From Ricinus communis (taxonomy: Eukaryota; Streptophyta; Magnoliopsida; Malpighiales; Euphorbiaceae), in contig NC_063261.1 in assembly GCF_019578655.1 (NCBI RefSeq), forward strand, positions 11,230,446 through 11,294,445: 64,000 bases of DNA. The letters are read 5' to 3'. A program made the translations under genes and the position numbers. Position 1 is the stretch's first letter. The number at the start of each line of letters is the position of its first letter. The notes beneath the pieces are model-generated. The model was not told the DNA's origin, made no database searches, and was given only the letters and a program-made list of their open reading frames with translations. This document shows positions 24,833 through 36,136 of this stretch, piece by piece.

Positions 24833-27219
24833 TGTTAGCACCCATTTTCTGAATTTAGATATCAAGGAAATTACGAAAACCCAATGATGCAAGTTACAAC
24901 ATTTTCTGAGTCTTGGGAGGTTGAGGACGCGCCAATCCCAGTTAGGGTTGAGAATAATTGAACTAAATTACTTTTCTAGAATCAATTTAGACCTAATTGT
25001 AGAAAAATTAAGTTTGAGAGGTGAAACGACAGTTCTTACAAGTTTAAGGACTAAATTATAAAAAAATTTAGCACCTTTTATTTTCTAAGCCAATTGGCTC
25101 TACGTATAGCCGAATTGGTTGTACACAGAGTCAATCAGCTTAGCATAGAGCCAAATCGGCTCTATGTAGAGCCAATCGGCTCTACACAGTCCCGATCGGC
25201 TTATTTTTTGAAATTTGACATCGTTTTATGAGTATTTTGACCTAAAATACCAAATTTGGTGAAAAAGAAGCTTCTGTAAGATATTTAGTAATAATTATTA
25301 GGATTTAAAAATAGATTTATTAATAATTATTTGAATTTTAAATATTTTATTTATTTAATTGGATATTAATCTGAAGTTAAGGAATTTAATTATCTAATGA
25401 GGGAAAAATAATCGTACTTTTAAATTTAAATAAATTAAAATCTATTTGTTCCTCTAGGGTTTTCTAACACCCTACTGCTATAAATAGAATTAGACATCCT
25501 AGGTCTAGAGTTAGCTACTAGCTGCACTTATCAAAAGTCTACGTTCATTTATTGAAGGCAGAGAGTTTAGGTAACTGAGAGAAAGGTCACTAAAGAAAGA
25601 ACTAAGATAAAGAAACTCTTTTTTATGGAATGAGATAAGCTTTCTCAAACCCAAGCAACATTGGATTCTTAACTGATCTTTAATTCCACCACTTCATCAA
25701 CATTAGATTCTTAACTGATCTTTAATTCCACCACCTCATCATCTCCAGAGACTCAAAGATCAGCACTCTATAGTGACAACCTGAGGATTCTCCAAATCCA
25801 GCATCACTTTCTTCATACTTGTTCCTTTACTATATGATTTTGAAACATGATTAGGATGATTTTTAATTTTCTTGTATGATTCATTTAAGCTTCTTCATGA
25901 ATCAACATGCTTCTGTTATGCTAGGCATTGAATATGATAACATGATATATGCTAGATCTTGAATCTGATAACACGATATATGTTGAATTTCAAATCTGAT
26001 AATTTGAATGATTAGGGTAATATGCTATATTTTTGTGTTTCTCATATAATTATGTGATTGCATCTATTTTCTAGGATTACATGTTCAAATCCAAAATCTG
26101 CAAAGGCTTTATCTTTTGTTAGTTTATCCTTTTCCATGTTTGCATTATCTTTATATATTCCAGTCTAGTTTAATTTATTTTTATATCCTTTATTTCATAT
26201 TTCTGGAGTATTCTATGCATGTTAAATCAGCTTCTAGGCAAGGGGGATCAAAAAAAATGCAAAACCGGTCGTGACCAAGCCCTAAAGTTGATCAGCTCTT
26301 TGCAGTGCTAATTCAGCTCTGTACTGAGCCAATTGACTCTATGACCTAAGCCAATCGACTTTGCTCCAATTTTAACCTATTTTTTGAGTTTTATGCGATT
26401 TTTGGTAATTCTTTGTACACTTTAACTTACTTTATGCATTTTTCTTTTAATTTTTAGTTGTAGGAAGGTTGTAATAACTAGATTTAATTTTTCTATACTT
26501 TATTTTTGCTTTATTTTGGATGTATGCCAAGTATCTGCTATATGATTGCCTAACTGAAAAATAAATATTAACCCTTAAATTGGACCTAGCATGAAAATTG
26601 TAATCCGTTAGGTTAATAAGATAGTAAATTGGACTTAAACTAAAATCCATATAAACTTAGTGGATTTTTGTCATGATTTTAATTAACTATGGATCACATT
26701 AGAAATAAAATCATCTAATTGGGTATAATTATATAAAAATAATCCATTTAGTAAAAGGCTGGTAATTAAATACATGACTTATAATCGGGCTAGAGTAGAT
26801 AGGCCTTTGTACATAATTGGATAACTAATTAGGTTAATCATCTAAATGGGAACTGGGCTTAATAAAACAGGCTAAACTTAGGTAGACCTCACATGCTGTA
26901 ATGATTTACTATAGAGAATCAAATTATCATGTTTATAGGGAATAGCCCGTTAAACAATAAAATTAAAGATAAAAGATACACAAATAAGAAAGTTAGTTTC
27001 CGTATCCATCTTTGGATGTAGTAAGACTTTTTTATGAAATCAAGAAAAGCCACTCAACTAGTAAAAGTGTGCTAATAAATTACCCGGGTGGCGACTTTAA
27101 AATCTTTGTGCTAGTTTCTGTGATTAGTTAGCATATTTTTTTTAGGTTGCAGATCTTGTAATGTCGTAGTCGCTAAAAACACTTAAATACAAGCTCGAAA
27201 CTGCCACCCATAACCAGCA
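24833..27219 (+). mobile_element. LTR-like insert E (about 2.4 kb) within element C
   Basis: Starts TGTTAGCACCC and probably ends at CCACCCATAACCAGCA. It splits the 3' internal region of element C, whose characteristic sequence resumes near 27220. A TATA-like CTATAAATAG lies at about 25480. A cluster of dyads such as AGAGCCAATCGGCTCTA fills 25090-25200, and weaker copies are at 26285-26360. No coding domain is visible. I find no convincing target duplication (ACCGA against TTAAT), so the exact right end is uncertain; TAACC on both sides with slightly shifted ends is an alternative. Confidence 0.5.
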
Positions 27220-28640
27220 TTAATAGGAGGAGAAGCACACTAATTCAAGGAAAATTTTCTCATTCTCCTTCCTTTTCTTTTAATTATTTTCTTTTATGTT
27301 ATTAAGGATAATGCCATGTTTAAGTGTGAGGTAATTTTAATATGGTGTGCATTATGTGATTGCTTCTTTTATTTTATGAGTAGTTTCGTTTTAATTAGTT
27401 TAAATTGATTTTTTTTCTTTATTTGTTAATATCAATTGCCTTGAAAATTGATTGAGATTGAATGAGTATACACTTAGGACCAATGATAAGTTGTTCTATG
27501 AGTAATTTGATGTTTATCTTGTACTTTTGAACTTTAAGTACTCATTTAACTTTAAATGGAGATAATGGTGTTATGACTTATTATTTGAGATATATATTTC
27601 CTTATTTTGAAAAATAGCCTTTATGTATACTTGCTTACAATGGACTTCTATTTATTTAACTTCTTGGTATTTGACTAATATTAGAACAAGGGATTGAATT
27701 TATCGAGACGAAATAATAATATATGCTTTTAGGAGAAAATGATTTAGGCCTTCTTTCTTTGAGCCAATTAGATATATATTTTAATATATGTATCTAATCT
27801 ACCTTTTTTTAGTAAATTAACTCAAAAAGTTATCCATGCATATAACCTAAAAAGCCTTTAGACTCACTCTTTTTGAAGAATTAATTGGCTTATAGAATTG
27901 CAATTTATACTTATTGTGTCCTAATTTCCATATAAATACTTGATTTTTTTTCCTTTATCATTATTCAATTGATATAGAGGGAAATTGAGAAGAAAAAGAG
28001 AAAAGGAATTCGTTTCAAAATAATATAAAAAAAAAGAGTTATAAATGGTGTTTATCAAGAAAAATGCACCTTGAGCTTTAATTATTAAAAACTCATGTGA
28101 TGGTTTAGAGTTGTTTATTCTATTAAGGCAAGTCATATATTGATTATGTTTGAGATGGAAACATTATTATCATTATTGATGAACTTGCGATTTTCTTTAA
28201 TTAATTGATTCCACTTTGACCCTTTTATAGTCCTTATGTCTTGATTTAGATTTAGCCTAAACACCCTGTTACAAGCCAATAACAAATCCTAATAATTTTT
28301 TGGAAGTATGGTCAAATTAGTGGAGATAGATTGGATATTCTAGCTTATGGAATTGTCTCCTATGTTCTAGGAATTGAGAAAGGGCTTATGCCTATTTGAA
28401 GTGCAACTAAGCCATTGCTTCTTAACTTGTACACATACTTTAGATTATTTTTCATAACCCTATTGATTCCTATATATTGTGCTTTGGGTAGTTAGAGCTG
28501 AAACGTTTGAGATAAGTAAGGTAATTATTTGTAAAATCTTTGAGGTCCCTTACATGTGCTACTCGTTTAATTTTCAATTTCTCTTCAAGGAAACATTGAT
28601 ATATATTTTTATATTTCTTATTTTCTTTTGCTTGAGGACA
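27220..28640 (+). other. 3' internal noncoding region of element C
   Basis: AT-rich sequence with phrases such as CCATGTTTAAGTGTGAGGT that are typical of the long untranslated region before an Athila 3' LTR. No RT, RNase H or integrase motif is visible in any frame. ORFs at 27921-28136 (-) and 28479-28754 (+) are low-complexity and have no recognisable domain. Confidence 0.55.
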
Positions 28641-28666
28641 AGGAAAAACTCAAGTGCAGGGGAATT
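28641..28666 (+). promoter_or_regulatory. Polypurine tract of element C
   Basis: Purine-rich sequence including AAGTGCAGGGGAATT directly before the 3' LTR start (TGATAAGG at 28667). This is the expected plus-strand primer position of an LTR element. Confidence 0.75.
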
Positions 28667-29969
28667 TGATAAGGCCAATTTATGCCTAGAATCTATGGTT
28701 CTTTTAGAGTTAAATTGGTCTAATTCTATATGTAATTACATGATTATTAAGTAGATTTATATACTTTGGTTTGCTTGTGTTATTTCATATGGATTTGGAA
28801 TCTTTTGGACTCGATTGGAAGTAACCCTAGAAGTTCAACGGTTAAATAGCAATTTCACTAGAAGAATGAGAAAAATATACGAGCCACAGCCGTGAGCTAT
28901 CACTTGACCCTCCTCACATTTTTGTCAGGTCGTGACAGATGTCACGCCTGTGACATGGAGACTTCAAATAATTCTGAACCTTATGCTTTTATTTTTATTT
29001 TTATTTTGCATATGGATTTATCTCCTATATAAAGGAGATAATTTTAGGGTTTTATAGGAACCTTTGGCACTTAAAAATACCTTAAAACTAAAGAGAAAAG
29101 TATATTTATGAAGAGATTTCAAGGATTCAAGGATTTTCTTCGAAGATCAAGAGTTGGAGACATCCTTCAAGATTTTTAAAGTTTTTCTTCCTTTTTTATT
29201 TGTTTTCTATTTTCATTATGTTGTTAATCTTTTGTGAAATGCTTAGTCTCAATATAAGTTACCGGATTCTTTTTATCTAGAGATTTAGTAGAAACCCTTT
29301 AATTTCTTTTTGACTTAATTTAATGGAGTTCCTTTGATTTTTAATTCACTATTATTTTAATTTAATATTTTTAAATTGATTATGTTATGAATATAAAGGC
29401 CTAATATTTATAATAATCTAAGATATTAAGTGATGGAGCGAGAGTGGAAACTTAATAATATTTGAAAGGAATATTAAATAATAGCTATTAAAACCACGAG
29501 AGTAGGTTTAAGTTTTTGAAAGATTTATTAATTTGTGATAAATCTTAATGGGTTTAGATTAATATAATCAATCAAGAGAGTAGACGAGGAATTGATCTAG
29601 ATACAATTGATATAGCTTGAGATAGTATATTTACTAGTTTAGAATGAATTTTCCTCAAAACAAGTGAATTAAGTTAGAGGAATCAATTGAATTGAATTAG
29701 TAAGAAATTAATGTGCTGGAAGCTTATCCCTGGATGCTTTTATAATTGATCATATTTCTTCATTGAATTTCTTTACTATAGTTTACTTATCTATTTAGTT
29801 TTTACTTATTTACTCTTAGAACCAAAATCAAGTCAATATTTTATTTAGTTAGTGTAAAGTTATAATAAATTTTGGTGCTAAATACAAAAAAATTTGATGG
29901 GACGATAATTTAGACTCATAACTCTATATTATTTGATGACCATGTACACTTACAGAAAAATTCACAACA
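28667..29969 (+). repeat. 3' LTR of gypsy element C (1303 bp)
   Basis: Direct repeat of 20832-22148. The dyad patch lies at 28881-28955 (GCCACAGCCGTGAGC, GTCGTGACAGATGTCACGCC), the same offset as in the 5' LTR although the exact bases differ. Confidence 0.85.
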
Positions 29970-30060
29970 AGATAAGATGATGTTTGAAAAGGATAAGGTG
30001 ATAGAGGCAATACCTGTATTGAAGACCGAATAAGATGTGCAACCAAGGATGATGAGGCAC
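29970..30060 (-). pseudogene. Copia H linker remnant beyond element C
   Basis: About 90 bp of minus-strand sequence that would adjoin the linker at 20831 once element C is removed. It has no stop-free domain and is assigned to H by position and by the near-match target duplication. At about 30060 the sequence becomes an AT-rich repeat, and H cannot be followed further. Confidence 0.4.
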
Positions 30061-31330
30061 CACATTGCTAGCTATATATATATATAATATATTAATTTTT
30101 GAAACTTAAAATTTTTTTTAATATGTATATTTATAAGATTTTTATTTTAACGTGTGTATTCATTTTTAACATATTGAGTAGAAATTTATGTGTAATTTTA
30201 TAATTTTTTTATTAATTTATTAACTAATAAGTTATACATCTAATTAAATACTGATTTTAATTCAAAAAATAATATATTAATTATATTTTAATATTATATT
30301 AATTAATAACTAGTTTTCTAATCATATAATGATATTAATTCTATTCTAAAAAATAACATATTAATTATATTTTAAGATTGTATTAACTAATAAATTATTT
30401 TTCTAATTAGATAATAATTCTAATTCAAAAATAGCATTTTAAATTATATTTTTAATATTATATTTAATAAAAAATTAGTTTTCTAATTATATAATAATTT
30501 TTTATTCTAAAAAATAGTAATATCAATTATATTAATTAATTTATATAATACTAAAATTAATTAATAAATATTTTTAGAATAATTTTTATATTATACTAAT
30601 TTATTTTCTTACACATGCGGCATATTTGTTATTTATAAAGTATATATTCATCTATTATTATTGTAAGGTTCATTAAATATAAACTTTAGGTTCATTACTT
30701 ATAAAGTGTATATTCATATGTTACTAGTGTGAGATTTATTAAGCATAAATTTTAAGTACATTACTTATAAAGTATGTATTCATCTATTATTAGTGTCAGA
30801 CTTATTAAACATAAATTGTATCTTCAATGATTTTTATTGATAAATCTGTCTTAACATATGAATATATTTTTTTATTTAGTTTATGAATTTTAAAATTATA
30901 ATATATGAATCTCATATATACACATGATGAACCTATAATATTATTTATGTTTTTCAGAAATTTTATTTCTCTCTATATTTACTTTAAATTATATTGATCA
31001 AGATTCTTTTAATTTTAATAAATATAGTATTTGCTTCATAAAAATATTAGTATGTTATTTAAAAAATAAAATTTATGTAAAAAGAAATATAAAATATACT
31101 AAAATGTAAAAATTGGAACAATAATAATAAAATTATTAAATAATAAATATAATATAAATGTGGAGTCGAAACATAGTAAAAGAATTATTCTAGAGTGTAA
31201 CAATCTATGTGTCTTATAATAAATTTAAATTTATAATATTAATTTATTTATATTTTTTTAATTAATTGGATATTTAATAATATAAACTGCCAATTAAATT
31301 GAATTTAGAAACTTAACTTTAAAATTTATA
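30061..31330. repeat. Dispersed AT-rich repeat, inverted copy, with 66-bp tandem units
   Basis: 30100-30620 matches the reverse complement of the AT-rich family at 1300-1960 (for example TAATTAGATAATAATTCTAA). A 66-bp tandem array follows at 30634-30830, with TATAAAGTATATATTCAT-type units starting at 30634, 30700 and 30766. No coding content. Confidence 0.65.
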
Positions 31331-31602
31331 AACGTGCTTAGCTTAATACTCTGTTAACACATGCGTGTGTTTGATGCGCAGACATAATCATTACATACTG
31401 GGTACCCCGGGTACAGAATATAACAATCCGGGCCGCACTAGGCCTGTCTCTTAGAGATAAATTCGGGATTGGCCTGGCCCGAGGCAGCCATGCCCACTGC
31501 TGCCTGAGATTATCCTACAAGTAATGGAAGTCCGCTAATTCTCTCTTTTCGAGAACTTACAGACGCTCTCCCTTTTCGAGAATCATATCCTCTGAGAAAA
31601 AA

Positions 31603-32068
31603 ATGCCTCTCAAATTGGTGGATGCGACCATATCAACATTCGACAGTGTGTTTGAGAAGTTCAAGTCGGAGGCTGCCAAAAACAAAGCCAATTTAATCCT
31701 CTTCTTGGCTGATAAAGACCCTTCTACCAATCTAAGTTGGTGCCCTGGTATTGCCCTGTTTTTATTCATTTTTTCCCCTTTTTTTTTTCCTTTATTTACT
31801 TCATGATGAATGGGAACGGTGACCCATCATCCAATTCTTGTTAAACTTCATGCTTTTTGCAATTTTACTACATGGGTTTTCAGTTTAGGTGTAACTGTAC
31901 TGCACTTAAAAATAAAACTAATGAATTTTGATATTTATAAGTTGGATAAAGATATTTTCATGTGGAAGTTGTTTTGTTATTGAAGAGAAAATGTATGTGA
32001 GAAGTGAAATTAGAGTGACAAAATTATGCAAGAATCATCCAGGTACTTTGGACAGTATAGGAACATGA

Positions 32069-32110
<42 letters not shown>

Positions 32111-33199
32111 TTCAAGACATGAAGAACTAATCTACCAAGATTGAGATGAAGAATGCATTATAAATATTTTCAGTTAGATGTTCAAAATCAGTTATCAAGG
32201 AGAGGGCTCTTTTACTTCAATCTTCCCACTTTCCCAGCTGTTTAGGAATGGCAGATGAATTTAACTAACTTTGTTAGCTTTCAGAAGAAAAAAGAAAAGG
32301 GAAAACTGGGCCAGGTCCTTGATGGACGAAGAGACACGGAGGTGCTCCCATTTACATATGGAGCCTGCCCCATGTGTCTAAGGAATGGATCCAGTCTAGG
32401 TAAGTATGGCCACTGACTTACCCTTCTGTATTAGTGATTTAAGGGAGTTGAATTACCAATCATATAAGATCAGGTAGCACTTATGCGAGAGAAAAAGAGA
32501 GGGTGTATTTGGTCCTTTACAAGAAAAACATTAAATTGAGCTTTCTTAAAAGGAAAAAAAGAAATCCTCTTCAGATTGTAGGTTTGGTGTTTGTGCTCTC
32601 TGTAATGCACTATAAATGTTGAAATGATGGGGAGTTTGATCCTCATTGCAATAGTATGTTCATTTAAACTGGCATGTGGATTCTTCATGACTTATAGTTT
32701 TGAGAATGGGACACAGTTCTGAATGTTCTAATCGTGATATTACGTGGAGAATGAATGCTTGCTGTAAATCTACTATAAGTTATCTCACCTTTTCACTTTA
32801 TTGGGTGGCTCACATGTGCATTTCCCTGTAGAAAATTGTGCTGTTAAAAGTGCCTTGTCGTATCAATTAGCACTTGGTTTAAAGAACATGCTAATATAAA
32901 CACTTTATAACGTGTTAGTTATCTGTTTTTCACATCTCTATCTAGACTGTGTGAGAGCTGAACCTGTAATATACAAAAAGCTGGAAGCATCATCAGATGA
33001 CGTTACACTTCTGCGCGCTTATGTTGGAGATAGACCAACATGGAGGAATCCTCAGCACCCGTGGAGAGTAGACTCAAAGTTCAAGCTCACCGGCGTCCCA
33101 ACACTGGTCTGCTGGGAAGATGATGCAATCAAAGGTCGCCTTGAGGATTATGAAGCCCACCTTGAGCACAAAATTAATGCTCTTATTTCTGGGAAATAA
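31603..33199 (+). CDS. Clot-type thioredoxin-like protein (TXNDC17/DUF953), two exons
   Basis: Exons 31603-31747 and 32946-33199 join in phase across a GT-AG intron (GTATTG...TCTAG) to give 132 residues, the usual length for the family. The splice rebuilds Asp49 of the active site W46-C47-P48-D49-C50, the diagnostic WCPDC motif of TXNDC17/Clot proteins. The C-terminal half has the WRNPQHPWR and LTGVPTLV blocks, including the cis-proline loop. These are small cytosolic disulfide reductases related to mammalian TRP14. No transit peptide is visible. Start: first ATG (ATGCCTCTC), followed by the expected N-terminus. The intron of 1.2 kb includes an ATT microsatellite. The gene looks intact and stands alone between transposon blocks. 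Confidence 0.93.
32069..32110. repeat. (ATT)n microsatellite in the Clot intron
   Basis: About 14 uninterrupted ATT/TTA units within the intron. Likely polymorphic in length. Confidence 0.95.
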
Positions 33200-34255
33200 G
33201 TCTGTTTTTTCTTCCCTATTAGATGGTCGGCAATCTTGCCTGATATAGTACTGTTCACATTTGCCTGTCTGTCAAGCAAAGCTGGCTAATAATGTTCAAC
33301 TTTAAGCTATGAAGATCTATGAAAGTTACATCTTGCAATGAACTTGTAGCTAATCAGCCCATAAAAATACTGGTTGTATGTTGATGATAACTGCGTGCCT
33401 ACGTAATAGAATTTACTTTACCAAGGAAATTCTAGAGTGTCATCCCTTTTGTGGTCTTAAGGTTACGGAATCTTTGAGAAAAATTTTACTTGAAATATTA
33501 CAACAGTTCTTTCTTGTCAGGATTTCAGCATCAGGGGTTGCTACTAGCAACAAGCAAGCTGGCATTTGTTTAAAGGTATGGTGTCATTATGAACTGGAAG
33601 TGACATAAAATCTTTGATGTCTAATTTTTCCCCGTCATTGTTTACATTCCTTTGGAATTGCTCTGTGATGGCGCAAAAGGACCATGTTCTAGTGAAGAAA
33701 CTTCCAATCCCTGCTCATTGAAAGCCTGCTGAATCCTTTGGCAATCTAAAATTTTTTTTTCCATGTAAGCAAGGTGTAAAATTTCTTCCACCGGCCACAA
33801 AGCAAAAATGTGGCCAAAAAATTTAGACAAGTGTTTTTTCTTTTGAAGAAAGGGAGGCAAACTAACCAGTCATACCAAATTCAAGGGGCTGCTGATGTAT
33901 TGAGAAACTTTATACATAATTACCATGCTGTGCTTAAACATCAGTTTCACTTGAAAAATTACATTTGATTCACTTAATGCAGCTTTCTTTCTTCACATTA
34001 AGAAGATTTACGCCCAATAGAAAATCTTACATGAACATGGAAGCAATGGTGGTAATTGATGTCATAGATGTCAAATATCAATTCATAAAACATAATTGTA
34101 ATTCACCAAGTTGAAATTACTGTGATGACTGAAAAATAATCCAACTATGCTTTGGCTCTTGAGTGATACATAACCCTTTCTGGTGGAAGCAATTGGTACA
34201 ACTAGGTGTCCTGGCTTTAGAAGGTTAACAACACTGGTATTCCCACTAAATTATT
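33200..34255. other. 3' flank of the Clot gene, no second gene seen
   Basis: Probably contains the 3' UTR. Short ORFs at 33378-33608 (+) and 33642-33860 (-) show no recognisable domain and no coding bias. Confidence 0.5.
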
Positions 34256-35065
34256 GGCAAAATACATCACCAAAATGCCTGTACTTATGTGAACTAGTCA
34301 ACTAGCACCTCATACTTTACGATTTAACTATTAGACAATTCAACTTGTTAATTAAATTGATAACCTGTAAACACTTAAGTGTTGACTTGACACGGGTGCA
34401 ACTCATGCACACTCAAAATATCAGGAAAAAAAAAAAAAAACTGATGCAGTCAGTGTTATTATAACAAAAATCTAATCTAATCCTCACAGTTTTGTAAAAT
34501 TATTTTTTGATCCTTTTAAATTTTTTTGTTATTTCATAATTTATATGAAGTTTATCTTTAACCCTTATAATCTTTTTTGAATATTTTATATTTTCTAAAT
34601 TATCTTTTTGATCTTTTGAACTTTTCAATAACATTTTTATTTATGTATAAATTTGAATAAGATGTGTTTGTTATTAAACAAGCAAACAACACAACAGTAT
34701 TTTGTTCTCTTATTTAGTTTTCTCCAAATAAATATGTTATTCAAAATTCTACACCTAAATAAATATATTTTAAGAAAATTTTTAAAAAAAATATTATTGT
34801 ATAAAAATATAAAAATATTTAAAAATAATTATAAGAGTTAAAAAGAAATATCACATAAATCATGGAATAATAGAAATATTTAGAGAGATCATAAAAAATA
34901 TTTTAGAAAAAATTAAAAATTAAATTAAATTTTTATTACAATAACAGTGATATTTAACCTTTTGAATCTATTGTGAGTTACATGTGTGTCAAGTCAACAT
35001 AGTGAAATATGAGGTGCTAGTTGACTATTTCATACAAATACAAGTGTCTAGGAATGCATTATGCC
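34256..35065. mobile_element. MITE-like element with terminal inverted repeats (810 bp)
   Basis: The left end GGCAAAATACAT and the reverse complement of the right end GGCATAATGCAT match at 9 of 12 bases. Just inside, TAGTCAACTAGCACCTCATA is shared in inverted orientation by both ends (near 34296 and 35015), with GTTGACTTGACAC further in. The core is AT-rich and noncoding. No clear target duplication is visible, so the superfamily is open. Confidence 0.6.
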
Positions 35066-35094
35066 CCAAAACATTGCTCCAAATCTCAGTTCAC

Positions 35095-35097
<3 letters not shown>

Positions 35098-35131
<34 letters not shown>
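35098..35131. repeat. (TA)n microsatellite
   Basis: About 17 uninterrupted TA units. Confidence 0.95.
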
Positions 35132-35135
<4 letters not shown>

Positions 35136-36136
35136 ACCATATTTGCTTGCTTCTCTACATTCATGTGACCCACATAACGAATAGTCCAATACATCACCAC
35201 TAAAAAGGATTAAATTAAATTAAAATATGACGAGATTGAACCTCTAATTACAATAAGTTAGGACCATAACTGAGTTGTTAATTACAACACCTGTATTACC
35301 ATTCTATGATACAGACTGAATACTTCTATGAGCTTGGATGTAGACTAACTATCACAAAATCTCCACATTCCAATTGCCGTTTGCTGTACAGTTCCTCTTG
35401 ATTCTCTTCTGATCTTCCTTCTCAATATCTATCCTTTTGCCAAGCAGCCCAACTGCAAGGCATAAAACAATACATGTTATTGCGTCCTACCTACACCATA
35501 CACTGCATACAACAATAATTTTACCATTTTTAACAAAATGGCAATTAGTCACATTTTCAACCCATGCAAAGGTCTAAACGCTTCAAACTACTTCTCAGGA
35601 AAGCAACCTTCCGAAACTTACCAATGAATAGCTGTAAATAAGGAGCTGCTTTACAAAGAGAAGCACAGTACTAGATAGAAACAGCCCTGCTAAACCTGTT
35701 AATTAAAGGCACTAATATGATTATGCCATCAACACAACCATAATTATTACCAGCAAACTTTATCAAATCAAATTAGCCAAAGGTGTACATTCATGGGCCC
35801 ATACTAAAGTTTCAATCAAATCTTCCATGCCAAGAAATCAAAACTATAAACCCTAGGAACATCGACCCCCAAACTAATAAGCTAACTCAAATTTTCTTTT
35901 ACAAGATATCATATTTCATCAATTTGATTTGTTAATTCCTTGTCAATGGTTTTATAACAAAAATTAATGGGCAGTTCCATAATTCAAAAATTACAGCTGA
36001 GTTTATCATCTTAATACATCTACGCATCGCAAATAATTTCATACGTTACCAATGTATCCATACTTCAAGTGCCAAATTTTATTTTCTGCAGGAATTCAGA
36101 AACTCGGGCTTAACAGTTCATAGAGTCATACCTATA

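Larger units (their letters stand above)
20832..29969 (+). mobile_element. Athila-like gypsy element C with both LTRs (9.1 kb), no RT
   Basis: 5' LTR 20832-22148 and 3' LTR 28667-29969 are direct repeats, both starting TGAT(A/G)AGGCCAATTTAT and ending CACAACA or TACAACA. Flanks are AGATG (20827-20831) and AGATA (29970-29974), a 4/5 target duplication in copia H. After the 5' LTR is a decayed tRNA-Asp-type primer site, then gag and protease remnants (about 22340-24600) and a purine tract before the 3' LTR. No reverse transcriptase, RNase H or integrase is recognisable. A separate LTR-like insert (24833-27219) lies inside. LTR divergence is visible, so the insertion is not recent. Confidence 0.85.

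Noticed and set aside
32912..33199. ATG at 32912 as start of a separate 95-residue protein
   Set aside because: The first part is intron sequence. The acceptor at 32945 joins exon 1 in phase and rebuilds the WCPDC motif.
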